Below, in pieces: positions 1 to 12,232 of a stretch of DNA of 64,000 bases. The stretch is from Lanius collurio (Eukaryota; Chordata; Aves; Passeriformes; Laniidae), in contig JACBWW010000016.1 in NCBI GenBank assembly GCA_020086605.1, positions 25,873,262-25,937,261 of the forward strand, written 5' to 3'. A model generated the notes under the pieces. It ran no database searches, was not told the origin of the DNA, and worked only from the letters and a program-made list of their open reading frames with translations. A program made the position numbers and the translations under genes. The first letter of the stretch is position 1. Every line of letters begins with the position of its first letter.

Positions 1-1365
1 CCCTTGCACATTCACCAGTGTCAAAGGTACAGAAATCAGAAACATTCAGATCATTTCTCCAAAATGGTTTATGAGGCATTTCCTCAATTATTTTTGTTGT
101 ATGCAATGAAGAGTGACCAGGAAGAAACATCAATAAAATGTCATTGTACAAAAGCATCTCCACACAGTTGTAATAATTTACTCTGTGGGTTGTGTTGTAC
201 TCACACCCTGCCCCGTTATGGGAAATTACCTCTGCTTCAATAAATGAAAAGCAGTAAATCAGGGACCTGAGAAGGCCATGGGCTCTACCTTGCATGGCAC
301 AGGGCGGTTAATAAAGATCACTCAGTCCTAATTGCAGATGACTTCTCACAGCTCCAGAACCACTGCCCCGGATACGCTGCCTGGGAGACAGGAAAATCAG
401 GGGGTTATTTTGTCATTTTGTTTTATTTTGCCATTCAGACACAGCAATTAATGACTGTAAACAGCTATGTTAATTTAGTGTTGGTGGCTACTACCAGCCC
501 TAACTCTTTAAGGTTAAAATGAAATTAAACACCTTAATAGATTGGAAAGAAAAAATTTAAATGCTATTGACAACCTGCAAGTTCCCCAATGCCAAACACA
601 AATTATGGGCATGACCTCTTTCTCTTTTTATTAATTGAATGCTGAGCTTAAAGCACAGTCCTGTTTAATATTTTCAAAGCCACTCCAGTGCCAGTCCTGA
701 ACAGGATGTATAGAGGTAAAAGCCAAGAAATCAAGTGGCCACTGCACCTTTTGGGCTCTGTATGGTTCATGCCAATTCCATGTTCAGTGTTTAATTGCAG
801 GAAGGTCACAATTAATGCTTTTATTAATGTACCTGTTAAGCAGCTGGAGTGTGGCAGGCAATCATAGACCAGATGAGATACTTACTCTTCACTTTAGGAT
901 TGGACATAGGGAAAAAAACACTTTATTTCACTCCTATGGTGGGTCCCCATCATTTCCACCCAAAAATCACAGCAAATTTCTGGATGGTCCTCATACAAAG
1001 GATGGATTTTTGACCTGTGTGCAAGGGAACACCACCCCTGTCTCCAGGATTTTGAGGGAAAGCTTTCAAGCCGATGGGAATTCTCTTTTTCCCCCACTAA
1101 CTTTCTAGAATAAGGGTTTTGTAGAAGCAAGGAGTTAGACAACTTCTAATTGCCTCAAAAGTAATTAAAAAATTACAATACTTCTTTGTGCTTATTTTCA
1201 CTTGCTGATTGATTTCTGCCTTTTAAGATGACGAATCCTGACATTTCAAAAAGAATACTCATAAGAGTTAAGATGATGAATCACAGAAGCTGAATTTTAT
1301 AGTTGTAAAATACCTGTCCAAGGGCAACACTCACCCATAACCATTGAAAGATCATTTAAAATCAG
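1..1365. other. Unique non-coding DNA, nothing recognised
   Basis: This stretch is AT-rich single-copy-looking sequence with short homopolymer runs. The open frames are all under 100 codons, have no recognisable domain and lack a convincing splice context. I see no repeat or RNA gene. Confidence 0.5.
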
Positions 1366-1500
1366 AGTGGTTTGGGTTGGGAGGAACCTTAAAGATGATC
1401 CAGTGCCACCCCTGCCATGGGCAGGGACACCTTCCACTGTCCCAGGGTGTTCCAAACCCCGTCCAATCTGGCCTTGAGCATTTCTGGGGATGGGGGTGAA
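1366..1500 (-). mobile_element. CR1 retrotransposon 3' end, old copy
   Basis: The plus strand reads 'gtttgggttgggaggaacc', then 'aaagatgatccagtgcc', 'gccatgggcagggacacc' and 'tctggccttgagcatttc'. These follow in the order expected for the reverse complement of the avian CR1 3' untranslated end. The element therefore points leftward, with its 3' end near 1366. The octamer tail is worn away and similarity fades after about 1500. The many mismatches suggest an older copy than those at 33-37 kb. Confidence 0.85.
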
Positions 1501-2680
1501 TGGCAGGGTGTTCTAACATTCCCCTCCTGGGAATGTGCCTGGAGATTCCTCCCTGGAGCTGGGATACCCCTCAAGGTCATTGCTTGAGACTGAGCAAAAG
1601 ACATTGGTGTAACTTCAATATCTACTTGATAATTATTGAGCTGCCTTTGAAATTACTGATTTAATAAGTAGTGCACTATAATTGTAGTTATAACTACCTA
1701 TATTGTGTAGCAGATAATTCTGATTAAGGTCCTTTATTCTAATCATTATAATCATCAATTGAAATAACTAATTCATTTTGCATATATCTGGTTTGCCATA
1801 CTAAATCCTGCAGGACAGATTTGTAGAGAGGTTCAATTGCACTTGTACAATCCTTTAAATAAACGTTTGACTAAGCCTGGGACTAGAATTAGACCGAGCC
1901 AGACTCATACTCCTCTCTGAGAAGGAGTTTAGGAAGCAGAGGATCCTTTCTGCACCTTGGGGCTAAACAGGAGAGCATCTCTGACAAACTTGGTATGAAG
2001 TCTCTCTTTTCTTGATGGTGCTGCTTGACTGCAGCACCAGGGACCTCTCAACCCCAGCTTTGCCCTTTCTCACCGAGTGGTGGATGGTGAGAACAGCTCC
2101 CAGCCTGGCTGCATCCATGCCTCCTATGACCCATAAGCTGGCTACTTGTATTTTTAGAACAGAAACATCCCTACAGAAAAAAATGCACCTCTGCTTGAAA
2201 CAATGAGAGCCAAAGCAGTGATTTCTATCACAAAATGAAGGCAAAACCTGAGTTTATTTTCCTTCCCTGAGGGCAGCATAGGCTGGTGAGTCGCAGCTGA
2301 CACCTCAGGCTTGGCAGGGTCAAACAGGTTTCCCAAAAATACCCTTGTTCCCTGGAGCAGGGAGCCTCAGGAGAGCTCAGGTGGCTGTCTATGGGCCTTG
2401 CAATTCCTTCCTGCAGCTAGAGTTGATCCTGGACTTCCTGGGAAAAGGCAGGTTGGGACAGGCTGTGTTTGTAAGGTCACAGTGTGCTGGGGTGTAGCAG
2501 GGAGAGGCTGCTGTGACTCTGCTCTGGGGTGCATGAACACAGACCCAGCTTGTCTGGGAGCACCCCACGGGACAGTGCTGCTTTCTCAGTCCTCTCCAGG
2601 ACCGTTATCCCTCCTGCACGTGTCCCCAGTGTTCCAGCCCAGACCCTGCCCATTGTGTACCCTATGTGATGATGGAAAGA
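1501..2680. other. Unique non-coding DNA, nothing recognised
   Basis: Mostly AT-rich to about 1900, then mixed composition up to the minisatellite. No repeat, RNA gene or domain-bearing frame is seen. A 286-codon frame starts at 2311 and runs into the minisatellite, where the repeat keeps it open; it is not treated as a gene. Confidence 0.45.
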
Positions 2681-3139
2681 TGGACCAGAACCTCCTCACC
2701 TCCCCAGGACAGGGCTGGGCCAGAACCACCTCCCTGGGACAGGGCTGGACCAGAACCACCTCCCTGGGACAGGGCTGGACCAGAATCACCTCCCTGGGAC
2801 AGGGCTGGACCAGAACCACTTCCCCAGGACAGGGCTGGGCCAGAACCACTTCCCCAGGACAGGGCTGGGACCAGAACCACCTCCCCGGGACAGGGCTGGA
2901 CCAGAATCACCTCCCCAGGACAGGGCTGGGCCAGAACGACCTCCCCAGGACAGGGCTGGACCAGAACGACCTCCCCAGGACAGGGCTGGACCAGAACCAT
3001 CTCCCTGGGACAGGGCTGGACCAGAACCATATCCCCAGGACAGGGCTGGGACCAGAACCACCTCCCCGGGACAGGGCTGGACCAGAATCACCTCCCCAGG
3101 ACAGGGCTGGGACAGAACCACCTCCCTGGGACAAGGTCA
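2681..3139. repeat. 30-bp minisatellite, about 14-15 units
   Basis: The unit 'gacagggctggaccagaacc' plus a C-rich stretch ('acctccccag' or 'acctccctgg') recurs every 30 bp, so each frame translates as a 10-residue repeat. Two units carry an extra G ('gctgggacc') and are 31 bp long, which shifts the frame inside the array. Substitutions are concentrated at the 'ccag/ctgg' junction and at 'aacc/atc/acg'. Because 30 is a multiple of three and the unit lacks stops, several frames on both strands stay open. These frames (up to 286 codons) are best read as repeat artefacts. Confidence 0.95.
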
Positions 3140-6100
3140 GAGCACAAATTTTGATAGAGCAGACGGGGTGACCGACAGCCGACAGACGAGATTATCATGA
3201 GCAGCTCATTCAGCACAGCCAGTCAAGAAACACCACCCAACTCTCCAAACTGAAGAACAGCCACACAAGTACAGCCTTGGGGATGCCTCATTTTTAATCA
3301 TCTGAGCTCCTTCCCGTCTCTGCCTCAGCCACGGCCCATTCCGGCAGCCAGGCGCTCCTGCCGTTCCTGGAAGCCATTGTTCCAGGGAGCACACAGCCCC
3401 TTCCCTCATCCTCCCCGAGCGGGGAACTGGAAATGTAGATAATTATAGGAAAGGTTTTCAAACACACGGTTCCTAACTGACACATGCTCAGCTCTTGATG
3501 TGTTCCGTGCCTGTTCTCATTAAATTTTATACACAGCAAACCCGAACAAAAAGCTTGTGCAGTGTTAGGGAACAATGATTCCTTTTTGCCAGTAAAGAGG
3601 AGATTTATGGGGAAAATCACTTAAATCTGACAGACACTGACATCAGTTCTTAGTTCATGAAAAGTGAGTGGGACCTGATGGATCCTCTTCTTTTCATCAG
3701 AAAGCTGCTGTTTTTCTTGTCTTGGCTGAGAGTGGGAAGTGAATAATGAGCATGTTGCTGATTAAAAAACCCCTTACTTTCAACTTTAGCCAAAATTCTT
3801 TGCACTTATGACATGAATCATTAAAAAAACTCTGATTAGACACCCCAAAACATTTCATTAAAGAACATTTTTTCAAGCACCTTTTCTGGAAAAAAATTTT
3901 AAAAATCTTTTCTGTGAGTGCAGAGGCCACAGCAGGGAGGCACAAAAGAGGCTGATTTTGAAAAGGCTCCCAAGGGAGGTGAAAGCTCCACCCTGGCACA
4001 TCCCCACCGCATGCAGGCAGAGCGGTGCCTGTGCACAGCACCAGAGCCCAACGCTCGTGTTTCACACACGGTGGTGCAGCATGCCCCAGCCTTCCCGGAA
4101 CAAAACCCCTCGGCACAATGCAGAGGCAGCTGGAGGGACAGGGCTCTGAGCGAGGAAGGATAGAGCTCTGAGCCAGGGAATTGCCTCTAACCACCCTTCT
4201 CCTGCAGAACAGAGCGCCTGGGGACTGCATTCCTGATTCCACCCTGGTAAGCAGCACCAGGCAGCTTCCTGGCACTGAGAGCTTTGTTTCACCTCCTTCT
4301 GAAGCTCTGCTGAGAGCCCTGACAGGAGCAGCAACCGCAGACAACAGCTCTACCCCGGACCACCCTCTCCTCACAAATCAGTGGGGGAACAGACACACGG
4401 ACCTGCTGCTTTCCAGTGATCCCTCCAGCCAGGTCCCAATTAAATAAAGGTCAGCTCCAGAGGCCAGACAGGTGGAGCTTGGATGGGCAGACAAATGAAA
4501 GCACGCTGCTTTCAGCACAGCGATTCCTCCCCATTTATTTCTGGTTGGTTTCTGAGTAATTTACTCGGAGCATGGACAGAAAAACAGCCAGGTCCAAATG
4601 GAATTGTTGGAACAGCAGCAGGAGAGGCTGATGCTGCTGAGTAGTGCTTTCTGACTGCATTCCTAGAAATGTTTTCTTGCAGGGGGAGCTCCATTTCTTT
4701 CCTATTATGACAAAATGAGCCAAATGAGTTGGATTTTTGTTAAATGATGTAACAAAAATAAATGTCTCCACTGTATTCCTGCATACATTTATTTGGTAGG
4801 AACTCAAAACACTACTCCAGTTTTATCGGTGAAAACCACCTAAAACTCCACTTTGGAAAGGCTGTGCTCAGGGTGGAGAGCCCAAGCTGGGCACTCCAGA
4901 TTTCCATGGAGTGTGAGCATTACCTTGAAAAATCATCCAACCCCTGCCTACAGAGAAGAGAGCAAGGAGGAAGGAGGGTGCACTTACGGTCCTGAACCCA
5001 CTCTCCTGAATTCCCACACAGCACCCACCAAGACACGGAGGATCTCCTGCCCCTCCTGCCTCAGGACAGGCCCCTCTGCCTGGGACAATTCTCCATTCCC
5101 ATTACTTCAAGAGCAGAGCTCTCACTGCTCCAAGCGCCACCAGCAACAGGGCGATAATTGGTATTTTCCTTCGGTTTTACATGAGAAGCTTTTCAATAAT
5201 TTTGTGCAGTATTTCAGCTCAACCAGGAGAGGGAATGTATAATTTATTTTGTTGCTTGATAGAATTAGTTGTTCTTAGCTTGCTGTGCCAGTACAAACCA
5301 TGAATGCAATATTTTCTAGTGTCCTTTTTCCTTGAGATTAGTAAATTTAATTTGAAATTCTGTATTCACAAGTAGTGCACTGGCTGAAGGCAAGCTGTAG
5401 AACAGATGACAAAGGTTATTACATATTTTAAATTATATTTTAAAGATGTTTAATAGCTGTGGAGAAAGGACTTCTATGAAAATGGAAATTGGCAGATTAA
5501 AGAATGAGTTTCACGAAGTTGTTTTAGAAACATATGAAGTTAGTTTTCCTATCAGTCCTTAAAGGGCCAAGTTCTGATTCTTCCGACCCAAATCCTAACT
5601 TGGACTGGGATTTCACTGAATTCACAATCATATTCTATATACTGATTCCAAATGCAGATATAAAACTTAAGATGATTACCGATGGTAAGCAGTTCTCAAA
5701 CACAGCTTTAAGTGTTCTTCTTCTTGTCACCAACCTTTACATTTAAGTTGCTTTCAAAACATGGGTGATGTTTTTCTGTCTCTGTTCAACCCAAAATTTA
5801 GTCTTTTTGGAGCTAAATTCTGCCTTGGTCTCGATACAGTGATGTAAACAGGCAAACCACCTCCACACTGGGAATTTACAGCCTGATCATCCAGTCCTCA
5901 GCGAGTGGGAGTTTCCTGCGAGTATGAATAAGAGTAGGACTGAGCCTGGGGGGTTGCTGTATATATAATAGAGCCCACCCACTCCTCCTTAGGCTTCTGC
6001 TGCTCCTGAAAAGAACAAATTGAAGTAAAAGGTGATGTTTGCTGCTGAAGTCGGCAGGTGCAACTGAAAACACAAAGGAATAGGATGTGACTCAGGAGGC

Positions 6101-8177
6101 AACTTGCTGGTTCTCACCTTATTTTCAAAACACTTCACTCTCATATTTGAGAATAAATGATAGCAGGGAATAAATGCCCAGAGAAACTCTCAGCTTCCCA
6201 CACAGAGGTGATCCAGTAACACACACCCTGCCAGGGTGCAGTGCCCACCACCAGCCCCAGCCCCAACCCCTGCATTCAGCCCTGAGCCCACCACAAACCT
6301 CCCCATCACCTGTGCCCTCACACGGGGCTTTGTCCTTCAAGTGTCAGTCTGACACCCAAAATTATAGGTGTCACCGACTTAGAGCCTGTGAGAGAAGAAA
6401 TGTGCAATTTTAGGGCAGAGCATATAAGGTCCCCTGGCTGTTAGAAATAGCTCTGGCTTCTGTAAAGCCTCCTAGTGTTTAATTATGCAAATGACTCCAA
6501 TGACTGTGTGTTCTGTAGCATTCCATGTCCTCTCTTCTTGGGATAAGCAGTGGAAGAAGTGGAAAGTGTCAATCTAATCTCAAACAACAGGCTTACCCTC
6601 CTCAAATTGAAAAGCTTTTAAATTTTAAGAGGATGCAATCCAAAGGAAAGCACTGGTTCAGTCTGGAAAGCCACCCTAACTAGCTGAACCTAAAGAACAG
6701 TCACAAACATGTGCATCCCACATAGTCTGTAACCTTATAAATTGTCTATTGGAATTTACATAAATTTCCATTTTCTTCATCAACTTTATAGTACATGTTA
6801 ATCTTAAATTATAGTTTCTTTTCTAGCATTGTCTGAGCCAAATGCTGCTATCAATTGATTCATATAATTACCACTTTCCTCTCTAATTATTTGTGGGAGT
6901 AAGGTACAGAGGGAAGGGTACTTTTAAGTGATAATGCAAAACATTTCCTACTTGTCTGCACCTAATTCATAAAAAGGTCATACAAAGGTTTTACAACTAA
7001 ACTCAATTAAGATTAAAATTCACACAAGTAGCTCTTCTAAGCGAATCCACTGATGTTTCCATCTTTAACATCTGGAAATCCATTTGCACCAGGCTGGAGA
7101 CAGCTCTGTCGGCTTTGGAGGAAGGACGAGTTGTCCCTCTGCTCTCAGTCCTGCAATGGGCAAAGCCAGACCCTTGTCCCCTCACAGGGACCACCCCTCC
7201 ACCCATACAGGAAGGTTTTAGGAGGGTCTCATCACCCTGACCCCCACAGAAACCAAGTTTAGAGGAAGAGGCATTGAGCAGGTGTCCAATCCAACCCCAT
7301 CCAGCCTGACACCTCAGCCTGCCACAGGCTGCTTCTCTTCTTTGCAAACATTTCCAGCAATATCAGAAGTAAAATTGCCCAAAGTTACAGCCAGTTATGA
7401 GTTATGCTGATGAGAGGGGGTACAAGAAACTAATTAGTTTAAAATTAGCTTGTTAAAGGCCCAAACCCCCATGATTAAGAAAGAAAATTTCCAGTGAGGA
7501 GGAATACAAGACAATGCTATCCTCTAATACTGATTATTTTCCAATTTCAATAGGTAAGAAAAGCTTCAGACATCACCACAAAATCCCTGGCAGGAAAGGC
7601 TTTGATGGAGGATCAGATCCAGATAGCCTGAATTTCAAACCTCTAAAGGCCTGGCAAGAAAAGCCATAAAAAGAAGTATTTTTTATATGTTTTACAATCC
7701 CAGGCAGATGTCAGTGGTGCAACAGCCCCAGAATCAAACCAGCATTTCAGATGGCCCAGCCAAATGACCCAAATCAGTTGGCATCAAACTTGGACAGTGT
7801 GTGCAATGCTGCTACGTAATTAAATTCAAAGTACTAAAAAGGTAAAAATACACTTAATGCTGATCAGCAGCACTTTTGAGGTTAAACAGCCCTGATTACA
7901 TTTGATATTCTATGTCTGGATGGAAAAAAACCTGGAGAACTGCAAATACTTCATTTTATTATGAAATTGCTTTGGATGAGGATCTTTGTAAATGAGATCC
8001 CAAAAAATAGGTTTTGGCAGTGAGTATGATTGAGGGAGAGGAAGGTTATTACCAAGGTTCCCCAGTGCCCTAGGTTTGATGTTATTTGAAGATTCCATTA
8101 AGAGCCTGAGAGTGGAAACAGGCACTGACAGAGCTGACTTGGAGCAGGACTGCACTGAGGGGACACAGCCACCCACC
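3140..8177. other. Unique non-coding DNA, about 5 kb
   Basis: I see no CR1, minisatellite or recognisable gene here. The largest frame, 225 codons on the minus strand at 3697-4374, has no domain and is compositionally unremarkable. Around 6480-6495 there is a perfect octamer 'atgcaaat' (POU/OCT consensus) in AT-rich sequence, which by itself is weak evidence for an enhancer. The rest contains nothing I can name. Confidence 0.4.
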
Positions 8178-8187
8178 NNNNNNNNNN
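8178..8187. other. Assembly gap of 10 N
   Basis: Ten consecutive undetermined bases. The left flank ends in 'acagccacccacc' and the right flank begins 'atttgattcctggg'. The minus-strand frame spanning it (7910-8344) is not evidence for a gene. Confidence 1.
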
Positions 8188-11100
8188 ATTTGATTCCTGG
8201 GACTGGTTTGCTTTTTGCATTAGCCAGCTGAGGGTGGGCACAGAGGAGATATACTGCAGCAAAAGATAATGCTTGTCTGCTTGGATCACCTTCAAAAGTT
8301 GAAGTTAAAAAAAAACAACTCCACAAACTTGGATTGGAATTCACATTTATTCATCTCATTTTTTAATATGAATATTTTTTCTCTGGTGTATTACAAAAAG
8401 CCTCCTTACAGATATCTTATTTCACAGTCCCCTAAAGTTCCCGTGCATCCTGAACAGAAGTTCTGACTTGCTTTAATCCTTCAAAATAAAACAGAATTTA
8501 AGATGGTCTGAAATGCTTAGCCAAGTCTGCTGAAAAGGATAACACAATGTTTTTTTGAGACCTTACAAGTCATCAACACAGAGATGGCAGATGTTTGTTG
8601 CTGCTGGCTTTCTCTCAAGTGTAACAGTGGACTCCTGAGCCAACCAGTAAGAAGATACATCCAAAGTTGTGTATTTTCTTTAGTCTGTCTACTGACAAAG
8701 TGTTTTTTTTAGTCAAGTATCCGGGTCGTCTTAAGCACTGACAAGTTATTTCCATCAGTCCCTGTTTCCTTACTCCTGCAAAGCCAGAAAATGCAGATTT
8801 CTGACAAACACTGCCAAAACATGCTGAAGCCTGAGAACCCCTGGTGTTTCAGAGTGAACTCACATCTCACCTCCACACGAATCCAGAGTGGGTTGGTTAT
8901 TGAGGACTGCAGGTCGCAGGTCTGGAGCACTCAGCAGACTGAACAGGTTGTCTCCTCTGTCTGTTGTTGACTTCACAGAGGTCAAACACAATAAACCTCC
9001 TGATATCCTCCGGGACACCTGGGCTGGCTATTCTTGATCACCCCCTGCCTACCTCATCCTCTATTAATCAGCAGGAGGAGGAGATGGTCACAGTCTGACC
9101 ACGCTTGGTCTGTGCAGTGCTCCTCAAGTGATAAATTATTGCTGAGCTAATACCTGACACATCCAAGTTGCCGAAGGTGGATCCAGACGTTGTCCCCCTA
9201 CTAATGACGCACTTTGTTCCTTCCAGGACTCACCGTACGCAGGTTCTCACCCCAACATTTCGCTAGGTATCAGCTCTTCATTTCCTCCAGAATCACTCCT
9301 GGCCACTGCAGCCCAGTCTCAGGAAACACAAGAAGCATGCAATTAAATTCTCGTTTGTGGCCTTGTTCCAGCTCCTGCCTCTAATTTATTACCACCCTGG
9401 AGTCCTGCACAGGCTTCGCTCTCTGGACGCCCACCTTCTGCCTGTCCCTCCGGTTTACAGGGGAGTAGCAGATGCCCAAAGCCTCCCCTATTGCTCTGCC
9501 ATCTGCTCAGAAAGATTTGGTCTGCAAACATGGGAATAACACTCCATGCCTTTGTTTCAAGTTGCAGGAAAACAACTAGCTCCTTTCAAAGCCTAAATAA
9601 TGGATTTGAATTTAGGTCTGATATAGATGCAAGGTTGGCCAGCTCTCATGGAGAGTTGTTCCACCCCACTACAGAGACATTTCACCTCTGAAGCCCCCTG
9701 ACCTCATCTCATAGCAATGGAGACAGGATGAAACCCTGGCACTGTATCCCAGAATGGGATGAGCACCCTGTGCATTTCCTTGCTCACTCAACCATGCATG
9801 GGTTTGTCCACACACAGAAGAGTCATCTCAGCCTCGTTTGAAAGCAATCCCTAAAAGAGGGGGACTCAGACCATGAAACCACAAGCCCACAGCAAAGATT
9901 TTAGCCCCCATGATTAGAATGAGCAAACTGGACACGATCAGAGCCTGAAGGAACAGCAGTTTCACCAAAATCCAGCCAGACCCTGTGGGATGGCAGCCCC
10001 AGAGCAGAGCTGATGCCACAGCAGCCCTGCACCCAGTGATGCTCCTGAGACCCACACAGGTGCTTGGGCCCCAGCACATCTGGGAGTCTGCTTGCTGTGG
10101 GGTCAGGAAAGGGTTCATGGAATCTACCCAAACCACATCCTAAACAAAACAAGGCCCTTGAAATTTTAGCTTTATTTCAGACAGCACAGTGTATCAGATC
10201 AGGGAATAGGAAATCTTAGTTTTAAACTTTTCCAAACAAAGTCAAAATTTACCAGCTTCAGAACCTGACGGTGGTTCTCTCCTTTCCCATCATTTCACAG
10301 CTACAGATGGCATTAAGCTGCTTTTGTATTTCCTCTCTTGGACAGGAGCTGCAGAAGCAGCTCCACTAGTGGGTTCCTCCACCCACATCCCACCAGCTCT
10401 GGCTCAGATATGAAGAGGAAGTTCAACAAATGCATACTACACACTAAAGTCATACAAGCTGCAGTGCAGAAAGTCAAATCAGCACTAGAGGAATGCTGTT
10501 GGCCTTGCTGCAGGACTAACTCCTTCCCAAGCCTAAGAGCCTCGCTTTCAATAATCTAAGCCCCATACAACTCCAAGTACCATATTAATCTCATAAATGA
10601 TTTTCCACATCCCAGGTTCCTGGATGCATAGAAACATTTGCTATCATCCCATTTTGCTGGCCTCCCCCATTATTCCTGTAACACCCAGCCCTAAGCACTC
10701 TCTCCTCCCAGCATTGCATGAGAGTGCTCAGCACCTGCCATGAAATATTAAAGGAGAGCACCATGATGATTTAAGGGATCTAGAAAGCTCCATCAGTAAT
10801 GAGGCAGCATCAGAGCTGCTTTCTCAGCCTGAGCCCTGCCGAGCTCCATCCTGACTCTTACAGAGAAGCCTTACAGAGTGAGTTGGCTTTTCCTGGTAAT
10901 TACTGGGAGGTTTTGTGTTCCAGTAAGCAAAGCCGATCTCTGCAGCACACGCGCACTTTAATGCGGGAGGACATTTGGGAATGGTTGTTATTGCTCCACC
11001 ATGCAACAGATCCCTTGAGAAGCAAAGCAGGGTTTTCTCTTTACACATCTGTACAAGCTGCTGCTGGGAGAGGGAAGGGCTGTGGTTCTAACAGAGAGCT

Positions 11101-12163
11101 CTGCTAGTGCCACAGAGGTCGTGGCACCAGACACACACCACATCTGCCCAGGACAAGCAGCAGCAGCAGTGCAAGAAGAAAGACAGTGAGAAACTTCATG
11201 GGTGAACTCAAAACACCCTCAGAGTATCTGAAGGAAAAATAACTTAATTCCATTTGAACTGAGGCCATGCACCCACCTGAGTCCCAGGACCCCATGTGTT
11301 GCCTGCATGACCATGCAGAAGCCCCACAGCTCCCACTGCCCAGGACCTCCTCCCACACCCCTTTAGGGTGACCCCACAGCTGGGCCCAGAGAGAGCAGAG
11401 CTCCATGGAGCAGCCCCTCCACTGCCTGGAGCTTCTGCCCTGTCTGTGGCCGGCTGTGGCACTGCTGCCTCCCCTCCACGGAGGCGAGGGTGACATTTGC
11501 TGGTCCTGGGTGGTTTTCAAGCACATTGCTCCTCACCCACCCTTGGGCAGGTACAGAGTCTGTGTCCTCACAGCACAGGCAAACCCTCCACTTGGAGAAA
11601 GTGTCCTGGGCCTGAAGGTTTTGCCTCTCTGCCGCAGATAATGAGGCAGAGTGTTTTGTCCCTGTGTTGCATTTTAATTCCATTTCAATTCCATTTTTAT
11701 AAAGCACTATTAAAAAAGTTGCATTACTTATTTCTGAGATGCTAGCAAGTGCTTCCTTCAGTCCTTTCTCCAAAGGGAACCTTTATAAACTCCCAGATTT
11801 CCTTGTTTCTGTCCGACTGGAAGAGGCAGAGGCAGTGCTGCTTCTGAGGGTGCTCCTCTGCCAGCTCCGAGTCGTTGCTGTCTCATTCCCATTCTCCTCC
11901 AGCTGCGCCGTTCATAAAGGTGCAGATATGACATTATTTCACAGAAATTCATTGGGTAACTGAACATTGCAAATAAAGGTGTGTATTTGACTTTCAAAAC
12001 CAGTTCCAGACATACTGTGTTCCTATACAGCCTATCTTCCTTTTTCATATTGATGTCTTTCCTTTTGCATTTCCTGTTTGAATTATTGCTGTGCCTGAGA
12101 CATGATTTACATTTAGTATAGCTCAGAACAACAAAATGTAACATTATGTTATACAGGGCTAAT
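8188..12163. other. Unique non-coding DNA, about 4 kb
   Basis: No repeat family was recognised. One place (9205-9345) has an exon-like look: a 'ctaatgac' branch-point-like motif, a short pyrimidine run ending in 'ttccag' at 9226, and an open frame to a TAA near 9344. I cannot match the peptide to a known family. A short CAG run occurs at about 11158-11172. The remaining frames are short and unconvincing. Confidence 0.4.
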
Positions 12164-12232
12164 CTTTCCTTATACAAACCTAATTCCAAGGAGTGGTGTG
12201 CACTCGCTGATCCAATATGATCTAGGAAGGCA
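12164..12232 (+). repeat. Left copy of perfect 69-bp inverted duplication
   Basis: This segment begins 'ctttccttatacaaacc' and ends 'gatctaggaaggca'. Its exact reverse complement occurs at 14543-14611. By hand comparison all 69 positions agree, and agreement stops sharply on both sides ('aat' before and 'ggt' after do not match the partner's flanks). I do not recognise the sequence as CR1 or as a structural RNA. One frame is open across all 69 bp, but that is expected by chance about one time in three. Confidence 0.95.

Noticed and set aside
2311..3171. 286-codon plus frame
   Set aside because: Its second half is the 30-bp minisatellite, and 31-bp units change the frame inside the array; no homology is recognisable in the first half.
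3697..4374. 225-codon minus frame
   Set aside because: No domain, and the lysine- and phenylalanine-rich C-terminal part is simply AT-rich DNA; no splice or promoter support.
4917..4950. 'ccttgaaaaatcatccaacc' as a CR1 3' end
   Set aside because: Resemblance covers only about 25 bp and the flanks do not continue as CR1.
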